This document shows positions 17,669-26,472 of a stretch of DNA of 64,000 bases, one piece after another; position 1 is the stretch's first letter; the number at the start of each line of letters is the position of its first letter. The stretch covers positions 3,464,501-3,528,500 of the forward strand of contig NZ_CP077683.1 of the NCBI RefSeq assembly GCF_019063845.1, written 5' to 3'. Position numbers and translations under genes: made by a program. The notes below the pieces were generated by a model. That model ran no database searches. It saw only the letters and a list, made by a program, of their open reading frames with translations, and had not been told where the DNA came from. Source of the DNA: Geomonas subterranea (GTDB lineage Bacteria > Desulfobacterota > Desulfuromonadia > Geobacterales > Geobacteraceae).

Positions 17669-18826
17669 ATGAACATTCATGAGTATCAGGCCAAGGAGAT
17701 ACTGAATTCATTCGGCATCCCCATCCCCCGTGGTCGCGTTGCGCTCACCGCCGACCAGGTGGAGCGGGCGGCCAAGGAGATGGGGGGGCGCTGCGTGGTG
17801 AAGGCGCAGATCTACGCCGGCGGCCGCGGCAAGGCTGGCGGCGTCAAGCTCGTGCACCATCCGGAGCAGGCCCAGGAATACGCGAAGGAACTGTTCGGCA
17901 AGACCCTGGTGACCCCGCAGACCGGCCCGGAAGGGCTCAAGGTGCGGCGCATCCTGGTGGAGGAGGCGGTCGAAATCGCCCGCGAGTTCTACCTCTCCAT
18001 CACATTGGACCGGAGCACGTCCCGCTACGTCCTGATCGCCTCCGCTGAAGGGGGGATGGAGATCGAGGAGGTCGCGTCGAGGACGCCGGAAAAGATCCAT
18101 ACGCTGGCCATCGACCCCTTCCTGGGGCTCAGATCGTACCAGGCGCGGCAGATCGCCCTGCAGTTGGGTCTCTCCGGGAGCGTCTGCGAGGACTGCGTCA
18201 ACCTGATCCAGAACCTGTACCGGGTCTGCCTGGAGAAGGACTGCGCGCTGGTGGAGATCAACCCCCTCGTGGTGACCAGGGCCGGCTGGCTCATGGCCAT
18301 GGACGCCAAGATCACCTTTGACGACAACGCCATCTTCAGACATCGCGAATACCCGGACATGATGGACTACTCCCAGCTCGACCCGCTCGAGATCAACGCC
18401 GGGAAATACGACCTCGCCTACATCAAGCTCTCCGGCTCCATCGGCTGCCTGGTCAACGGCGCCGGCCTCGCCATGGCGACCCTGGACGTGCTCAAGGAGT
18501 ACGGCGGCGAACCTGCCAACTTCCTTGACGTCGGAGGCGGTGCGACGCGCGAGAAGGTGGCCGAGGCCTTCAAAATCATCCTGCAGGACGCGGATGTGAA
18601 GGGGATCTTCGTCAACATCTTCGGCGGCATCATGCGCTGCGACGTGATCGCCCACGGCATCATCGAGGCGGCAAGTGAAGTGAACTGCACCCTCCCGATC
18701 GTGGTGCGCATGGACGGCAGCCAGGTCGAGGAAGGGAAACGGCTCCTCACCGAGAGCGGCCTGAACGTCCAGTGCAGCGACAACCTGGGGGACGCCGCCT
18801 CGAAGATCGTCGGTATGCTGGGATAG
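17669..18826 (+). CDS. sucC: Succinyl-CoA ligase (ADP-forming) subunit beta
   Basis: TCA-cycle enzyme interconverting succinyl-CoA and succinate with nucleotide phosphorylation. 385 residues, full length. [12 protein letters not shown] opens an ATP-grasp domain ([17 protein letters not shown]) and the C-terminal CoA-ligase half has [13 protein letters not shown] and [24 protein letters not shown] precedes ATG 17669. sucD follows 126 bases later, beyond an inverted repeat. Confidence 0.97.
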   Translation: MNIHEYQAKEILNSFGIPIPRGRVALTADQVERAAKEMGGRCVVKAQIYAGGRGKAGGVKLVHHPEQAQEYAKELFGKTLVTPQTGPEGLKVRRILVEEAVEIAREFYLSITLDRSTSRYVLIASAEGGMEIEEVASRTPEKIHTLAIDPFLGLRSYQARQIALQLGLSGSVCEDCVNLIQNLYRVCLEKDCALVEINPLVVTRAGWLMAMDAKITFDDNAIFRHREYPDMMDYSQLDPLEINAGKYDLAYIKLSGSIGCLVNGAGLAMATLDVLKEYGGEPANFLDVGGGATREKVAEAFKIILQDADVKGIFVNIFGGIMRCDVIAHGIIEAASEVNCTLPIVVRMDGSQVEEGKRLLTESGLNVQCSDNLGDAASKIVGMLG

Positions 18827-18829
18827 CAC

Positions 18830-18937
18830 TCCCCCTCCCTTGACGGGAGGGGGTCGGGGGGTGGGTGAAGCAACAGTCGGAGTGCACTGTGGCGTCCTTC
18901 CCCACCCCCTACCCTCCCGCAAGGGGAGGGGATCATA
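18830..18937. repeat. Inverted repeat between sucC and sucD (family D)
   Basis: The arms CCCCTCCCTTGACGGGAGGGG (18830-18850) and CCCTCCCGCAAGGGGAGGGG (18912-18931) can each fold alone, or the flanks GTCGGGGGGTGGG / CCCCACCCCCTAC can pair across the unit. Similar blocks occur at 26417-26455, 43776-43798 and 44222-44255. Confidence 0.75.
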
Positions 18938-18952
18938 TTCGGGAGACAAGTT

Positions 18953-19846
18953 ATGTCCATACTGATCAACAATGCATCCAGGATAGTGGTCCAGGGGATT
19001 ACCGGCCGCAGCGGCCTCTTTCACACCCAGCAGTGCCGCGAGTACGGCAGCAACATCGTTGCTGGCGTGACACCAGGCAAGGGTGGCATCCACATCGAGG
19101 GGATACCGGTCTTCAACACCGTGGCCGAGGCGGTGAAGTACACCAACGCCAACGTCTCCATGATTTTCGTGCCGCCGCCGGGGGCTGCCGACGCCATCCT
19201 CGAGTCGGCTGCGGCCGGTCTCGAACTCGCCGTCTGCATCACGGAGGGGATCCCGGTGCGGGACATGGTCCCGGTGAAGGCGGTACTCAAGCAGAGCAAG
19301 ATGCGTCTGGTAGGACCCAACTGCCCCGGCGTGATCACGCCGGGCGAGTGCAAGATCGGCATCATGCCCGGGCACATCCACAAGCCCGGCAAGATCGGCG
19401 TTGTCTCGCGCTCCGGCACCCTCACCTATGAGGCGGTGAAGCAGCTCACCGACGTGGGGCTCGGACAGTCCACCTGCGTCGGGATCGGCGGCGACCCGAT
19501 CATCGGCATGAACTTCATCGACGTGCTCAAGCTCTTCAACGAAGACCCGGGAACGGAAGGGGTATTCATGATCGGCGAAATCGGAGGATCCGCCGAGGAA
19601 GACGCCGCGCACTGGATCGAGGAGCACATGAAAAAACCGGTGGCGGCGTTCATAGCGGGGGTCACCGCGCCGCCGGGCAAGAGGATGGGGCATGCCGGCG
19701 CCATCATCACCGGGGGGAAGGGGAAGGCGGAAGACAAGATCCGCACCCTCACCGAGTGCGGCGTCACCGTCGCTTCCAGCCCCACCAAGATGGGGGAGGC
19801 GATGCAGGCCGCCCTCGCCGCCAAGGGAAACGGCAAAAAGAAGTGA
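18953..19846 (+). CDS. sucD: Succinyl-CoA ligase (ADP-forming) subunit alpha
   Basis: Catalytic partner of SucC. 297 residues: a CoA-binding Rossmann domain ([27 protein letters not shown]) and a ligase domain containing the phospho-histidine site in the [12 protein letters not shown] segment. [20 protein letters not shown] is a strong family signature. GGGAGA lies nine bases before ATG 18953. It forms an operon with sucC, followed by a terminator. Confidence 0.97.
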   Translation: MSILINNASRIVVQGITGRSGLFHTQQCREYGSNIVAGVTPGKGGIHIEGIPVFNTVAEAVKYTNANVSMIFVPPPGAADAILESAAAGLELAVCITEGIPVRDMVPVKAVLKQSKMRLVGPNCPGVITPGECKIGIMPGHIHKPGKIGVVSRSGTLTYEAVKQLTDVGLGQSTCVGIGGDPIIGMNFIDVLKLFNEDPGTEGVFMIGEIGGSAEEDAAHWIEEHMKKPVAAFIAGVTAPPGKRMGHAGAIITGGKGKAEDKIRTLTECGVTVASSPTKMGEAMQAALAAKGNGKKK

Positions 19847-19865
19847 TCCTGCCTGGCGCAGCGTT

Positions 19866-19899
19866 AAAAAGGGCACCTCCCGGATGGGGGGTGCCCTTT
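19866..19899 (+). terminator. Terminator after sucD
   Basis: The stem AAGGGCACCTCCC / GGGGGTGCCCTTT with loop GGATG lies 20 bases after the sucD stop. The T-tract is short (TTTGCTTT). Confidence 0.78.
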
Positions 19900-19948
19900 G
19901 CTTTGCCTACGCGGCATCTTCCGCCGGATGCGCACATCGTCAACAACA

Positions 19949-20065
19949 TCCCTCACCCGCCCTTCGGGCACCCTCTCCCAGGGGGAGAGGGGACCAGGGG
20001 AGGACCTTCGTTAACTCCCGCCCTTTAGGCACCCTCTCCCAGAGGGAGAGGGACCAGGGGGAGGT
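19949..20065. repeat. Tandem family A palindromic repeats
   Basis: Two head-to-tail copies of the CCCTTCGGGCACCCTCTCCC-type unit (19949-20000 and 20019-20065). Each ends in GGGGGAGAGG or AGGGAGAGGG followed by ACCAGGGG. They lie between convergent sucD and the ferredoxin protein. Confidence 0.8.
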
Positions 20066-20071
20066 TCTCCG

Positions 20072-20935
20072 CTAACTTTCTTCGCCAAGCCTCGCCGCCA
20101 GGGGCGAAACCTTGCCCACTGGTATCCGGTCCTCGCACGGAACCTTGGTCTGGCACAGGCCGCAGCCCGTGCAGTGTACCCCGTACCGTTCGCCGACGGC
20201 GGCGGGAACCGCTCCATAGACATAGCCGCGGCAGATCCCTTTGTCGTGCCCCTCCCTTGACAGGGCGCCGACCGGACAGCGCCCGATGCACGCTCCGCAG
20301 CTCCCCTCCCGATACCAGAGACAGTTGGACCTGTGGTCACTCCAGGGCCGCTTGGACGGCTCGATGGCGAGGTCGGTGACGACACTCCCCAGGCGATGCG
20401 CGATCCCGCGCGGCGTGATGAGGGCATCGTTGAGGCTGAAAGTTCCCAGGCCGGCGGCGTAGGCGGCGTGACGCTCGGACCAGGAAGACGCGATCCCGAC
20501 CGGGGAATCCGGGTACTCACGCCACGCCGGATGCAGCTGTGGAGCGAAGGCGTGATGCCCCGCATCGACCAGGAACCGAACCACCTGGCGGCGCAGGGCC
20601 GCGTTGAACGCTTCCCCGTGCTCCCTGGTGAGCGCCCACGCGCGGGAGGGATAGGTCGTCTCGGCGCGGTTGCCGCGTCGGGTCTCTTCAGAGATGGGCA
20701 GAGCCCAGCAGATAACGGTGGCAGGCTGCCAGGGCGGGGTTTCTTCCCGCGCCAGTTCCGTCGGGGTGAGATGGAACGAGCCGATCACCGCCTTGTACTG
20801 TGTGAAAAGCGGATCATCCGCTGCCGCGAACCCGATCAAAGGCTCAGCGAAATATGGTGCATCGTCTCCCGGGAACCGGTTGCCCCGCTCCTCTCCCACA
20901 AAGCTCATGATCATCCGGCAAAGCGTGTCTCTCAT
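20072..20935 (-). CDS. QueG-like 4Fe-4S ferredoxin-domain protein
   Basis: 287 residues, cytoplasmic. The C-terminal part has two 4Fe-4S clusters: CGACIGRCPVGAL and CTGCGLCQTKVPCEDRIP. The N-terminal part resembles the cobalamin-binding half of epoxyqueuosine reductases (ASSWSERHAAYAAGLGTFSLNDALITPRGIAHRLGSVVTD). True QueG makes queuosine from epoxyqueuosine, but this protein is shorter and diverged, so the substrate is uncertain. AGGAGGTGC directly before ATG 20935 fixes the start. It is a single gene. Confidence 0.75.
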   Translation of the reverse strand: MRDTLCRMIMSFVGEERGNRFPGDDAPYFAEPLIGFAAADDPLFTQYKAVIGSFHLTPTELAREETPPWQPATVICWALPISEETRRGNRAETTYPSRAWALTREHGEAFNAALRRQVVRFLVDAGHHAFAPQLHPAWREYPDSPVGIASSWSERHAAYAAGLGTFSLNDALITPRGIAHRLGSVVTDLAIEPSKRPWSDHRSNCLWYREGSCGACIGRCPVGALSREGHDKGICRGYVYGAVPAAVGERYGVHCTGCGLCQTKVPCEDRIPVGKVSPLAARLGEES

Positions 20936-21191
20936 CCGTGGCACCTCCTGGAAAAAGAAAAACGGCAATTAACATACCACGTTCTAGGGCGGCGGCCACT
21001 TTTTATTGTCAGTACGGGGAGCCGTCCGGTCGAGGCGGCGGCCCTGAATCACATTATTTTCCTCAAATTCGGCACCTTTTGTTTACAGCCCGTCTCAAGT
21101 ACATACCACTCATCCCGATAAGGGAACTGCATGACTGAAACATCGTTCGGCGGAAGCGGCTATCTGCCGCAGCATCGGCAAGGAGAAGGAA

Positions 21192-22376
21192 ATGAAGGAA
21201 ATCCTGAATATTTACCTCAACCTCACCATCAAGTTTAGGCTCAGCCTGCTGTGCATCTGCTACAGCCTCTGTCTGGTTGCCACAGCGATTGCCGCCCAAG
21301 CCGACTCCCTGCTGATCAAGTATGGCTCCCTCGCCCTCTTCATCCTCCTGGGCGGCATCTTCGGAGCGATTAACATCTGGTCCATCAGGACACCGCTGGT
21401 GCGGACCATGAGATACCTGGAGACCATGGCGCAGGGGGACCTGAGCGAAGAGATCGTGGTCAACCGCCGCAACGAGATCAGCGACATGCTGAGGGCCCTG
21501 CAGAAACTGCAGGCTTCCATGCGGGGGATGATCCAGGGGATCCAGCAGACCGCAGACGAACTAGCCAGCGCATCCAGTCAACTGAGCAATACCTCGCTCA
21601 GGATGGCGGAGGGGACGGTGCACGCTTCGGAGCAGTCCAGCTCCGTCTCCAGCGCCGTCGGAGAGATGGCTGGCGTCAGCAGCGACATCGCGCTCAGCTG
21701 CCAAAAGATGGCCGACCGGGCGGGAAGCACCAGCACCGCGACCAGCAAGGGGGAAGAGACCATCACGCGCATGACATCGGTGATGGGAGAGATCGAGCAG
21801 ATGGTGTCGGGCACGGTCGACGCCGTCAAGGCCCTGGGCGCCAACTCGGACAAGATCGGAAACATCGTGGTCGCCATCGAAGACATCGCCGACCAGACCA
21901 ACCTCCTGGCGCTCAATGCCGCCATCGAGGCCGCGCGGGCCGGCGAACAGGGACGCGGCTTCGCGGTGGTCGCCGACGAGGTCAGGAGGCTGGCGGAACG
22001 CACCACCTCGTCCACCCGCGAAGTGCAGTCGATAATCGCGTCGTTGCAGGGGGATGTGAAAAACGTGGTGGCGCTGATGGAGCGCAGCGCAACCAGTGTC
22101 AGAAGCGGCACCGACGACGTACAGCATTCCAGCCACGCCATCGGGACCATCAAGGAACATATCACCCCGCTCTTGGAGTACGTCTCGCAGGTTGCCACCG
22201 CGGCCGAACAGCAGTCCGCGACCACCACCAACATCTCCGAGAGCATGCGCCAGATCATCGGGGTGGTGCAGGAAACGGCGGGGGGCGCGCAGGAATCCGC
22301 CCGGGCCGCGGAGGATCTCGCCAACTCGGCGCGGTCGCTGCAAAACATGGTGAACCAGTTCAAGGTCGCGGCGTAA
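21192..22376 (+). CDS. Methyl-accepting chemotaxis protein lacking a periplasmic sensor
   Basis: 394 residues. Two closely spaced TM helices (about 17-36 and 42-63) leave only a few residues outside. A HAMP segment (TPLVRTMRYLETMAQGDLSEEIVVNRRNEISDM) follows, then the MCP signalling coiled coil with the conserved tip (EDIADQTNLLALNAAIEAARAGEQGRGFAVVADEVRRLAERT). With no ligand domain it may sense membrane or energy state, or signal for a partner. AAGGAGAAGG precedes ATG 21192. No che genes are nearby. Confidence 0.92.
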   Translation: MKEILNIYLNLTIKFRLSLLCICYSLCLVATAIAAQADSLLIKYGSLALFILLGGIFGAINIWSIRTPLVRTMRYLETMAQGDLSEEIVVNRRNEISDMLRALQKLQASMRGMIQGIQQTADELASASSQLSNTSLRMAEGTVHASEQSSSVSSAVGEMAGVSSDIALSCQKMADRAGSTSTATSKGEETITRMTSVMGEIEQMVSGTVDAVKALGANSDKIGNIVVAIEDIADQTNLLALNAAIEAARAGEQGRGFAVVADEVRRLAERTTSSTREVQSIIASLQGDVKNVVALMERSATSVRSGTDDVQHSSHAIGTIKEHITPLLEYVSQVATAAEQQSATTTNISESMRQIIGVVQETAGGAQESARAAEDLANSARSLQNMVNQFKVAA

Positions 22377-22390
22377 AGGCGGGAGTCGTT

Positions 22391-22467
22391 TAACAGGGAT
22401 GAAGGGGATGAAAGGGATGAAAGCCCGTTGCTTCGGCTTTCCCCTCTATCCCCTTCATCCCTGTTGG
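22391..22467. repeat. Long near-perfect inverted repeat between convergent genes
   Basis: AACAGGGATGAAGGGGAT at the left pairs with ATCCCCTTCATCCCTGTT at the right. Adjacent GGGATGAAAG/CTTTCCCC extend the stem to about 25 bp, around a GTTGCTTC loop. It lies between the mcp and prkA-like 3' ends and could block read-through from either side. Confidence 0.8.
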
Positions 22468-22469
22468 AA

Positions 22470-24758
22470 TCAGACGTGGAATTTGCGGGCGAGATCGTTG
22501 TCGATGACGTAAACGCAGATTTCCTTGGCGCACTGCTTGGTGTACTTGAACTTCTCTGAACTGAGGTTGTTGATCAGGAAGGTGACGTCATCCCTGATCC
22601 GCTTGTCGTAGGTCTTGAAGGTTTCGGTGTCGAAATCCTTGATGGCACGACGGAAGTTGGCGTTCTCCAGGAACGGCTCCAGAACTTTCTCCTTCAGATT
22701 GAAGACGTAACGGTCGTGCAGCGACTGGAACAGCGCGGTATCCTGCGCCCGTTTCCCCTCCACCATGATCTCCTGGGTCAACGTCCTGCCGGTGTACTCG
22801 CGCTGGGTCTCCTGCCTGAAAGCGAACCGCGCCTCGTCCTCCACCTTGGCGCCCAGCAGGCGCCGCTCGATCCCCGCCAGAAACTCCTCGGTGATTTCCA
22901 GCTTCTCCCCGGTGAACCGGCAGACCTCGACCGCGCCTGGCTCGAAGTTGACCGCGAACATGTAGTGCAGGATGTCGCGCTCGATCTGGGCCTCGTTGTA
23001 GTAGTAGAGCGCCTCCTTCACCTCCTGGAGCACCACGTAGTCGTAGTTGTGCACCAGCGATTCCATGAACCCGTCCGGGATCGACTCCTTCAGCTCTTTG
23101 TGCCAGCGGGTGAAGAACGTGGACAGGTTGTTCATCGTGATCATCTTGTCCTTTCTGGCATAGGCCGAGTAGAAGTCGGAGAAGATCTTGATCGACTCGC
23201 GCCCCGAGAAGCCGTGGTCCCCTTCATGCTCGCTCTCGGCGATGATTTTCTTCCTCCGCTTCGCGTTCAGCCGCTTCCTGTCCTCCTCGGAGAGCCACTC
23301 GGGGATGTGCCCGGTATAGATCTCCATCTTCAGGATCTGCAGGTTCTCGTCGCAGTAGAGCCGGTACTTCTCCGGGTCCCCGATCCACTCCAGGAGCGCG
23401 TCGGACTTCACGTTCATCCTGGTCGATATGATGACCCGCGCGAAGTTATGCAGCACCCGTGGCAGGAAGCTCGAGTCGATGTGCTTGCCGAAGATGTTGC
23501 GGTAGATCTCCACCTCGGTGTTCAGATCCATGACGTAGGGGATGTTGATGAACTCGATGCGGTCCGAGAAGGACTGCACCCCCTCGATGCTCCGCTCGTC
23601 CTCGGGGTTCATGAGCGCGATGAACAGGCTGCGCACGTTCTCCTCGATGTCCTCAACCTTGTGGATCCCTTCGCTGATGATGTTGTGCAGCTCCAGGAGC
23701 CGCTCGGCGTTGTGGGACTTCACGTCCATGAGGGCATAGATGCCGTTGTTGGTCTTGGCGAAGTTGGAGAAGATGTACTTCACCTCGTTGCTGTCGCCCA
23801 AGAGGAGGTCTACCTTCCTCTGCAGCATGTCGTTGGTGAGGATGTTCTGCTTCATCGACTTGTCGCCCGGGTTGAACACCGTGATCCCCTCGCCCAGCCT
23901 GCGGTTGAAGCGGTAGGGGCGCACCTTGATCATGCGGAAGATGTCGGTGGGGTCGTCCAGCCGCGCCGAGAGCGCCTGGAATATGGAGGTGCAGATGGTG
24001 CAGGGTGAGTCCCGGAACACCCAGTCGTACTCCTTCTCGGTGAAGAGCTTCCATTTGAAGGAATTGTTCTGGAAGACGTCATCGAAAAAGGCGCGCCGCT
24101 GGGCCTTGTCGATCATGAGCAGCGGGCTGTCATGGGACGGGCAGGGGACCTCGACCACGTCGCCGCCGCGCAACAAGGCCCGGGTATCGAGGTGGTCGTG
24201 GCTCTCCAGTTCGTACTCGTCAAGCAGGTGGGAAAGCTTTTCCACGAAGGCGCTGACCTGGTGCTCCTTGAAGCTTCCCAGGACGCGACGGTCCAGGTGC
24301 CAGACCACCTCGTAGGTCCTCCCCTCGTCGGTGCTGGCGTACTCCTCGAACTTCATCAGCACGTTGTTGAGGAACGTGCTCTTGCCCGAGCCCGGAGGCC
24401 CCTCGAAGATGTAGATCTTGTTCTGGCGCGCCCCGCTCTTCATGTCGGCGACGTGGCTCATGAAACGGTTCGCGAACAGGCGGTCGGCAAAGAACGGGCG
24501 GTCGGAGTTCTGCACGAAGAGCTTGGTGGTATCGTAGGGGACGAAGTTGATGGACTCCGGGTCCTCGGGATATTCGTCGGTTCCGGCGTTGACGTAGCTA
24601 CTCACCATGTCGTGGAAGAGTTGGAAGATGTTGCGCATCATCCCTTCCGGCTTCTCGGTGACGAGCTGCATGTATTCCTCGAACGACATGTGCGTGGCGT
24701 TCTTGTGCTCGACGATGGTGCGGCTCAACTGCTTTATGACTGTCTCTAGATCTGGCAT
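22470..24758 (-). CDS. Second, divergent PrkA-family AAA+ protein (serine protein kinase-like)
   Basis: 762 residues, larger than classical PrkA. The P-loop GPPGSGKST is at about residues 120-128 within an AAA+ module. The PrkA-like features are VRPYRFNRRLGEGITVFNPGDKSMKQNIL and the FINIPYVMDLNTEVEIYRNIFG stretch. The C-terminal half is long, helical and charged. A CxxC (PCTIC, about residue 250) occupies the place of a similar CRIC in the neighbouring PrkA. It is last in the prkA-yeaH-spoVR cluster, 14 bases from spoVR. It probably works with that complex in stress or starvation adaptation. Kinase activity is unproven and it may be a pseudo-kinase ATPase. Confidence 0.8.
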   Translation of the reverse strand: MPDLETVIKQLSRTIVEHKNATHMSFEEYMQLVTEKPEGMMRNIFQLFHDMVSSYVNAGTDEYPEDPESINFVPYDTTKLFVQNSDRPFFADRLFANRFMSHVADMKSGARQNKIYIFEGPPGSGKSTFLNNVLMKFEEYASTDEGRTYEVVWHLDRRVLGSFKEHQVSAFVEKLSHLLDEYELESHDHLDTRALLRGGDVVEVPCPSHDSPLLMIDKAQRRAFFDDVFQNNSFKWKLFTEKEYDWVFRDSPCTICTSIFQALSARLDDPTDIFRMIKVRPYRFNRRLGEGITVFNPGDKSMKQNILTNDMLQRKVDLLLGDSNEVKYIFSNFAKTNNGIYALMDVKSHNAERLLELHNIISEGIHKVEDIEENVRSLFIALMNPEDERSIEGVQSFSDRIEFINIPYVMDLNTEVEIYRNIFGKHIDSSFLPRVLHNFARVIISTRMNVKSDALLEWIGDPEKYRLYCDENLQILKMEIYTGHIPEWLSEEDRKRLNAKRRKKIIAESEHEGDHGFSGRESIKIFSDFYSAYARKDKMITMNNLSTFFTRWHKELKESIPDGFMESLVHNYDYVVLQEVKEALYYYNEAQIERDILHYMFAVNFEPGAVEVCRFTGEKLEITEEFLAGIERRLLGAKVEDEARFAFRQETQREYTGRTLTQEIMVEGKRAQDTALFQSLHDRYVFNLKEKVLEPFLENANFRRAIKDFDTETFKTYDKRIRDDVTFLINNLSSEKFKYTKQCAKEICVYVIDNDLARKFHV

Positions 24759-24772
24759 AGTTTATCCGCCTG

Positions 24773-26398
24773 TCACAGTACCTGCCGGCTGAGGACCTTG
24801 TCCTTCATGGTGTACACCACCCGCTGCCAGGTGATTTCTGGCTCTTCCACACCTTCCCGCCCGGAGCTGCCGCGCGGCTGTTCCATCAACGCCTCGCTGG
24901 TCTCCAACTGCACCGGCGCCCCCCACAGGTACTCGATGCCGACCATGGTGTTGGCGATGTATTCCGAGACCAGCTGTTTTCCCTCGAAATGGTGTACCAG
25001 GTAGAGCATCCCCTCCTCGCCACGCTCCGGTGCAATCTCGATGTGCGGCGGATGGTACAGTGAGGCAAGCACCATATCCCGGTATTCGTTGGCGTCCCGG
25101 CTCTTGACGTAGTACTGCCAGACCATGCGCTGCGGGTCGAGCCGCTTGCCGGTCACGAACAGGTCGTAGCGGTTGGTGAACTCCTGGTCCACGAAGTCCT
25201 TGATGAAGAGGTAGTCGCAGTAGTTGCTCCTGATCTTGAACAGATATTCGTCGCCTTTGCCCGTCGCGGCATCGAAGTGCTTCCTCTCTTCCCGGTCGGA
25301 GAGCCGGTCGAACTCGTAACCGGTCTTCCCCTTGTCGCCGTTCTCCTTCAACTGGTACATGAGCCGCATGCCCAAAGCGTACGGGTTCATGCCGACCCGC
25401 GGCATGGAGGTGACGCCGGCATGGACGCGGGCGAAGTCGACCTCGTGCCCCTTGATGCGGTCATCCACCAGGAAGAGCTTCTCGTGCCAGTAGCTCGCCC
25501 ACCCCTCGTTCATGATCTTGGTACGGATCTGCGGCTGGAAGAAGATCGAGGTCTTTCTTACCACCTCGAGCACGCTGCGCATCCACTGGTTCTCGTCACG
25601 CGCCAGAAATTCGGAGTTCTCGATGAGGAACTTCATCAGGTCGCGCCGCTCCACCCGTTTCACGTTCTGGCTCTTGGCGAAGTGCGCCTCCATCTCGGGA
25701 TACTTGGCAGTCACCTCGGCGAAGAAGATGCGCTCCCCTTCCTCCCTGTTCTGGGCGATGGCCTCGTTGTAGCGCGCCACCTCTTTCAGGTACTCCCCTA
25801 CCGGAAGCTTCTTCTCGACCTGCAGGAAGACGTCGAAGTAATAGTCCAAGCGGCTCGAGGTGGCGGCCTCCGGCGCCATGAACAGGGGCGAGAGTTCGTC
25901 GTGGTAGCCGACCAGGTTGTCGATGGAGCGGGCGAACTCGAGGATGTAGTCCACCCAACGCCCCTTCTCGGCTCTGAGCTTCGCTATCACCCGCTTGTCC
26001 GAGAGTGCCTGCCCGGTGAAGTCGTATTCCCAGGTGTGCCTGAAGTAGAGGTTGTTCTGGAAGAAGTCGATGTGGCCCAGCACGTGGTAGAAGATCATCA
26101 CGTTGAGCCAGTCCGGGTTATTGTCGTTGTAGAACGAGATGGGGGGGCGCGTGTTGATCACGGTCTCGTAGGGGTTGTGCGGGTAAAGCTCGTATTCGCC
26201 CTTGCCCCGGAGCACCTCCACGTCGTGCACCCAATAGTCGTACAGGGTCGGGATCATGACCTTTGGCGAGAGCTCGATGAGATCCCGGTTGGTCACGATG
26301 TACTCGAGGCTCTCGTCGGTGAAGGAGAGTCCTGCGGCGCGTGCCCGCTCCTTGCACCCTTCCATGATCGCCTTGGTATGTTGGTTGATCAGTTCCAT
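24773..26398 (-). CDS. spoVR: SpoVR family protein
   Basis: 541 residues, cytoplasmic, homologous to B. subtilis SpoVR and E. coli YcgB. Diagnostic stretches are PPISFYNDNNPDWLNVMIFYHVLGHIDFFQNN (trimmed), INEGWASYWHEKLF (reading MNEGWASYWH here), HAGVTSMPRVGMNPYALGMRLM and the VHHFEGKQLVSEY tail. HVLGHIDF plus EGWASYWH look like a metal site of a gluzincin-like fold. In sporulators it affects cortex formation; this organism shows no sign of sporulation. The tight linkage with prkA and yeaH indicates the general stress version. The biochemical role is unknown. Confidence 0.92.
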   Translation of the reverse strand: MELINQHTKAIMEGCKERARAAGLSFTDESLEYIVTNRDLIELSPKVMIPTLYDYWVHDVEVLRGKGEYELYPHNPYETVINTRPPISFYNDNNPDWLNVMIFYHVLGHIDFFQNNLYFRHTWEYDFTGQALSDKRVIAKLRAEKGRWVDYILEFARSIDNLVGYHDELSPLFMAPEAATSSRLDYYFDVFLQVEKKLPVGEYLKEVARYNEAIAQNREEGERIFFAEVTAKYPEMEAHFAKSQNVKRVERRDLMKFLIENSEFLARDENQWMRSVLEVVRKTSIFFQPQIRTKIMNEGWASYWHEKLFLVDDRIKGHEVDFARVHAGVTSMPRVGMNPYALGMRLMYQLKENGDKGKTGYEFDRLSDREERKHFDAATGKGDEYLFKIRSNYCDYLFIKDFVDQEFTNRYDLFVTGKRLDPQRMVWQYYVKSRDANEYRDMVLASLYHPPHIEIAPERGEEGMLYLVHHFEGKQLVSEYIANTMVGIEYLWGAPVQLETSEALMEQPRGSSGREGVEEPEITWQRVVYTMKDKVLSRQVL

Positions 26399-26416
26399 AA
26401 CCGCCTCTTGCCACCT

Positions 26417-26455
26417 ATCGTCCCCTCCCCCGGAGGGGGAGGGACAGGGAGGGGG
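26417..26455. repeat. GC-rich hairpin repeat between yeaH and spoVR (family D)
   Basis: CCCCTCCCCCGGAGGGGGAGGG is followed by ACAGGGAGGGGGAAGG, like the copy at 44222-44255. It lies inside the presumed operon and may attenuate or stabilise the transcript. Confidence 0.7.
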
Positions 26456-26472
26456 AAGGTTCAGCTCTCGTG

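Noticed and set aside
17708..19876. A 722-codon minus-strand frame through sucC and sucD
   Set aside because: Complement shadow of two certain genes; no ribosome site or domain.
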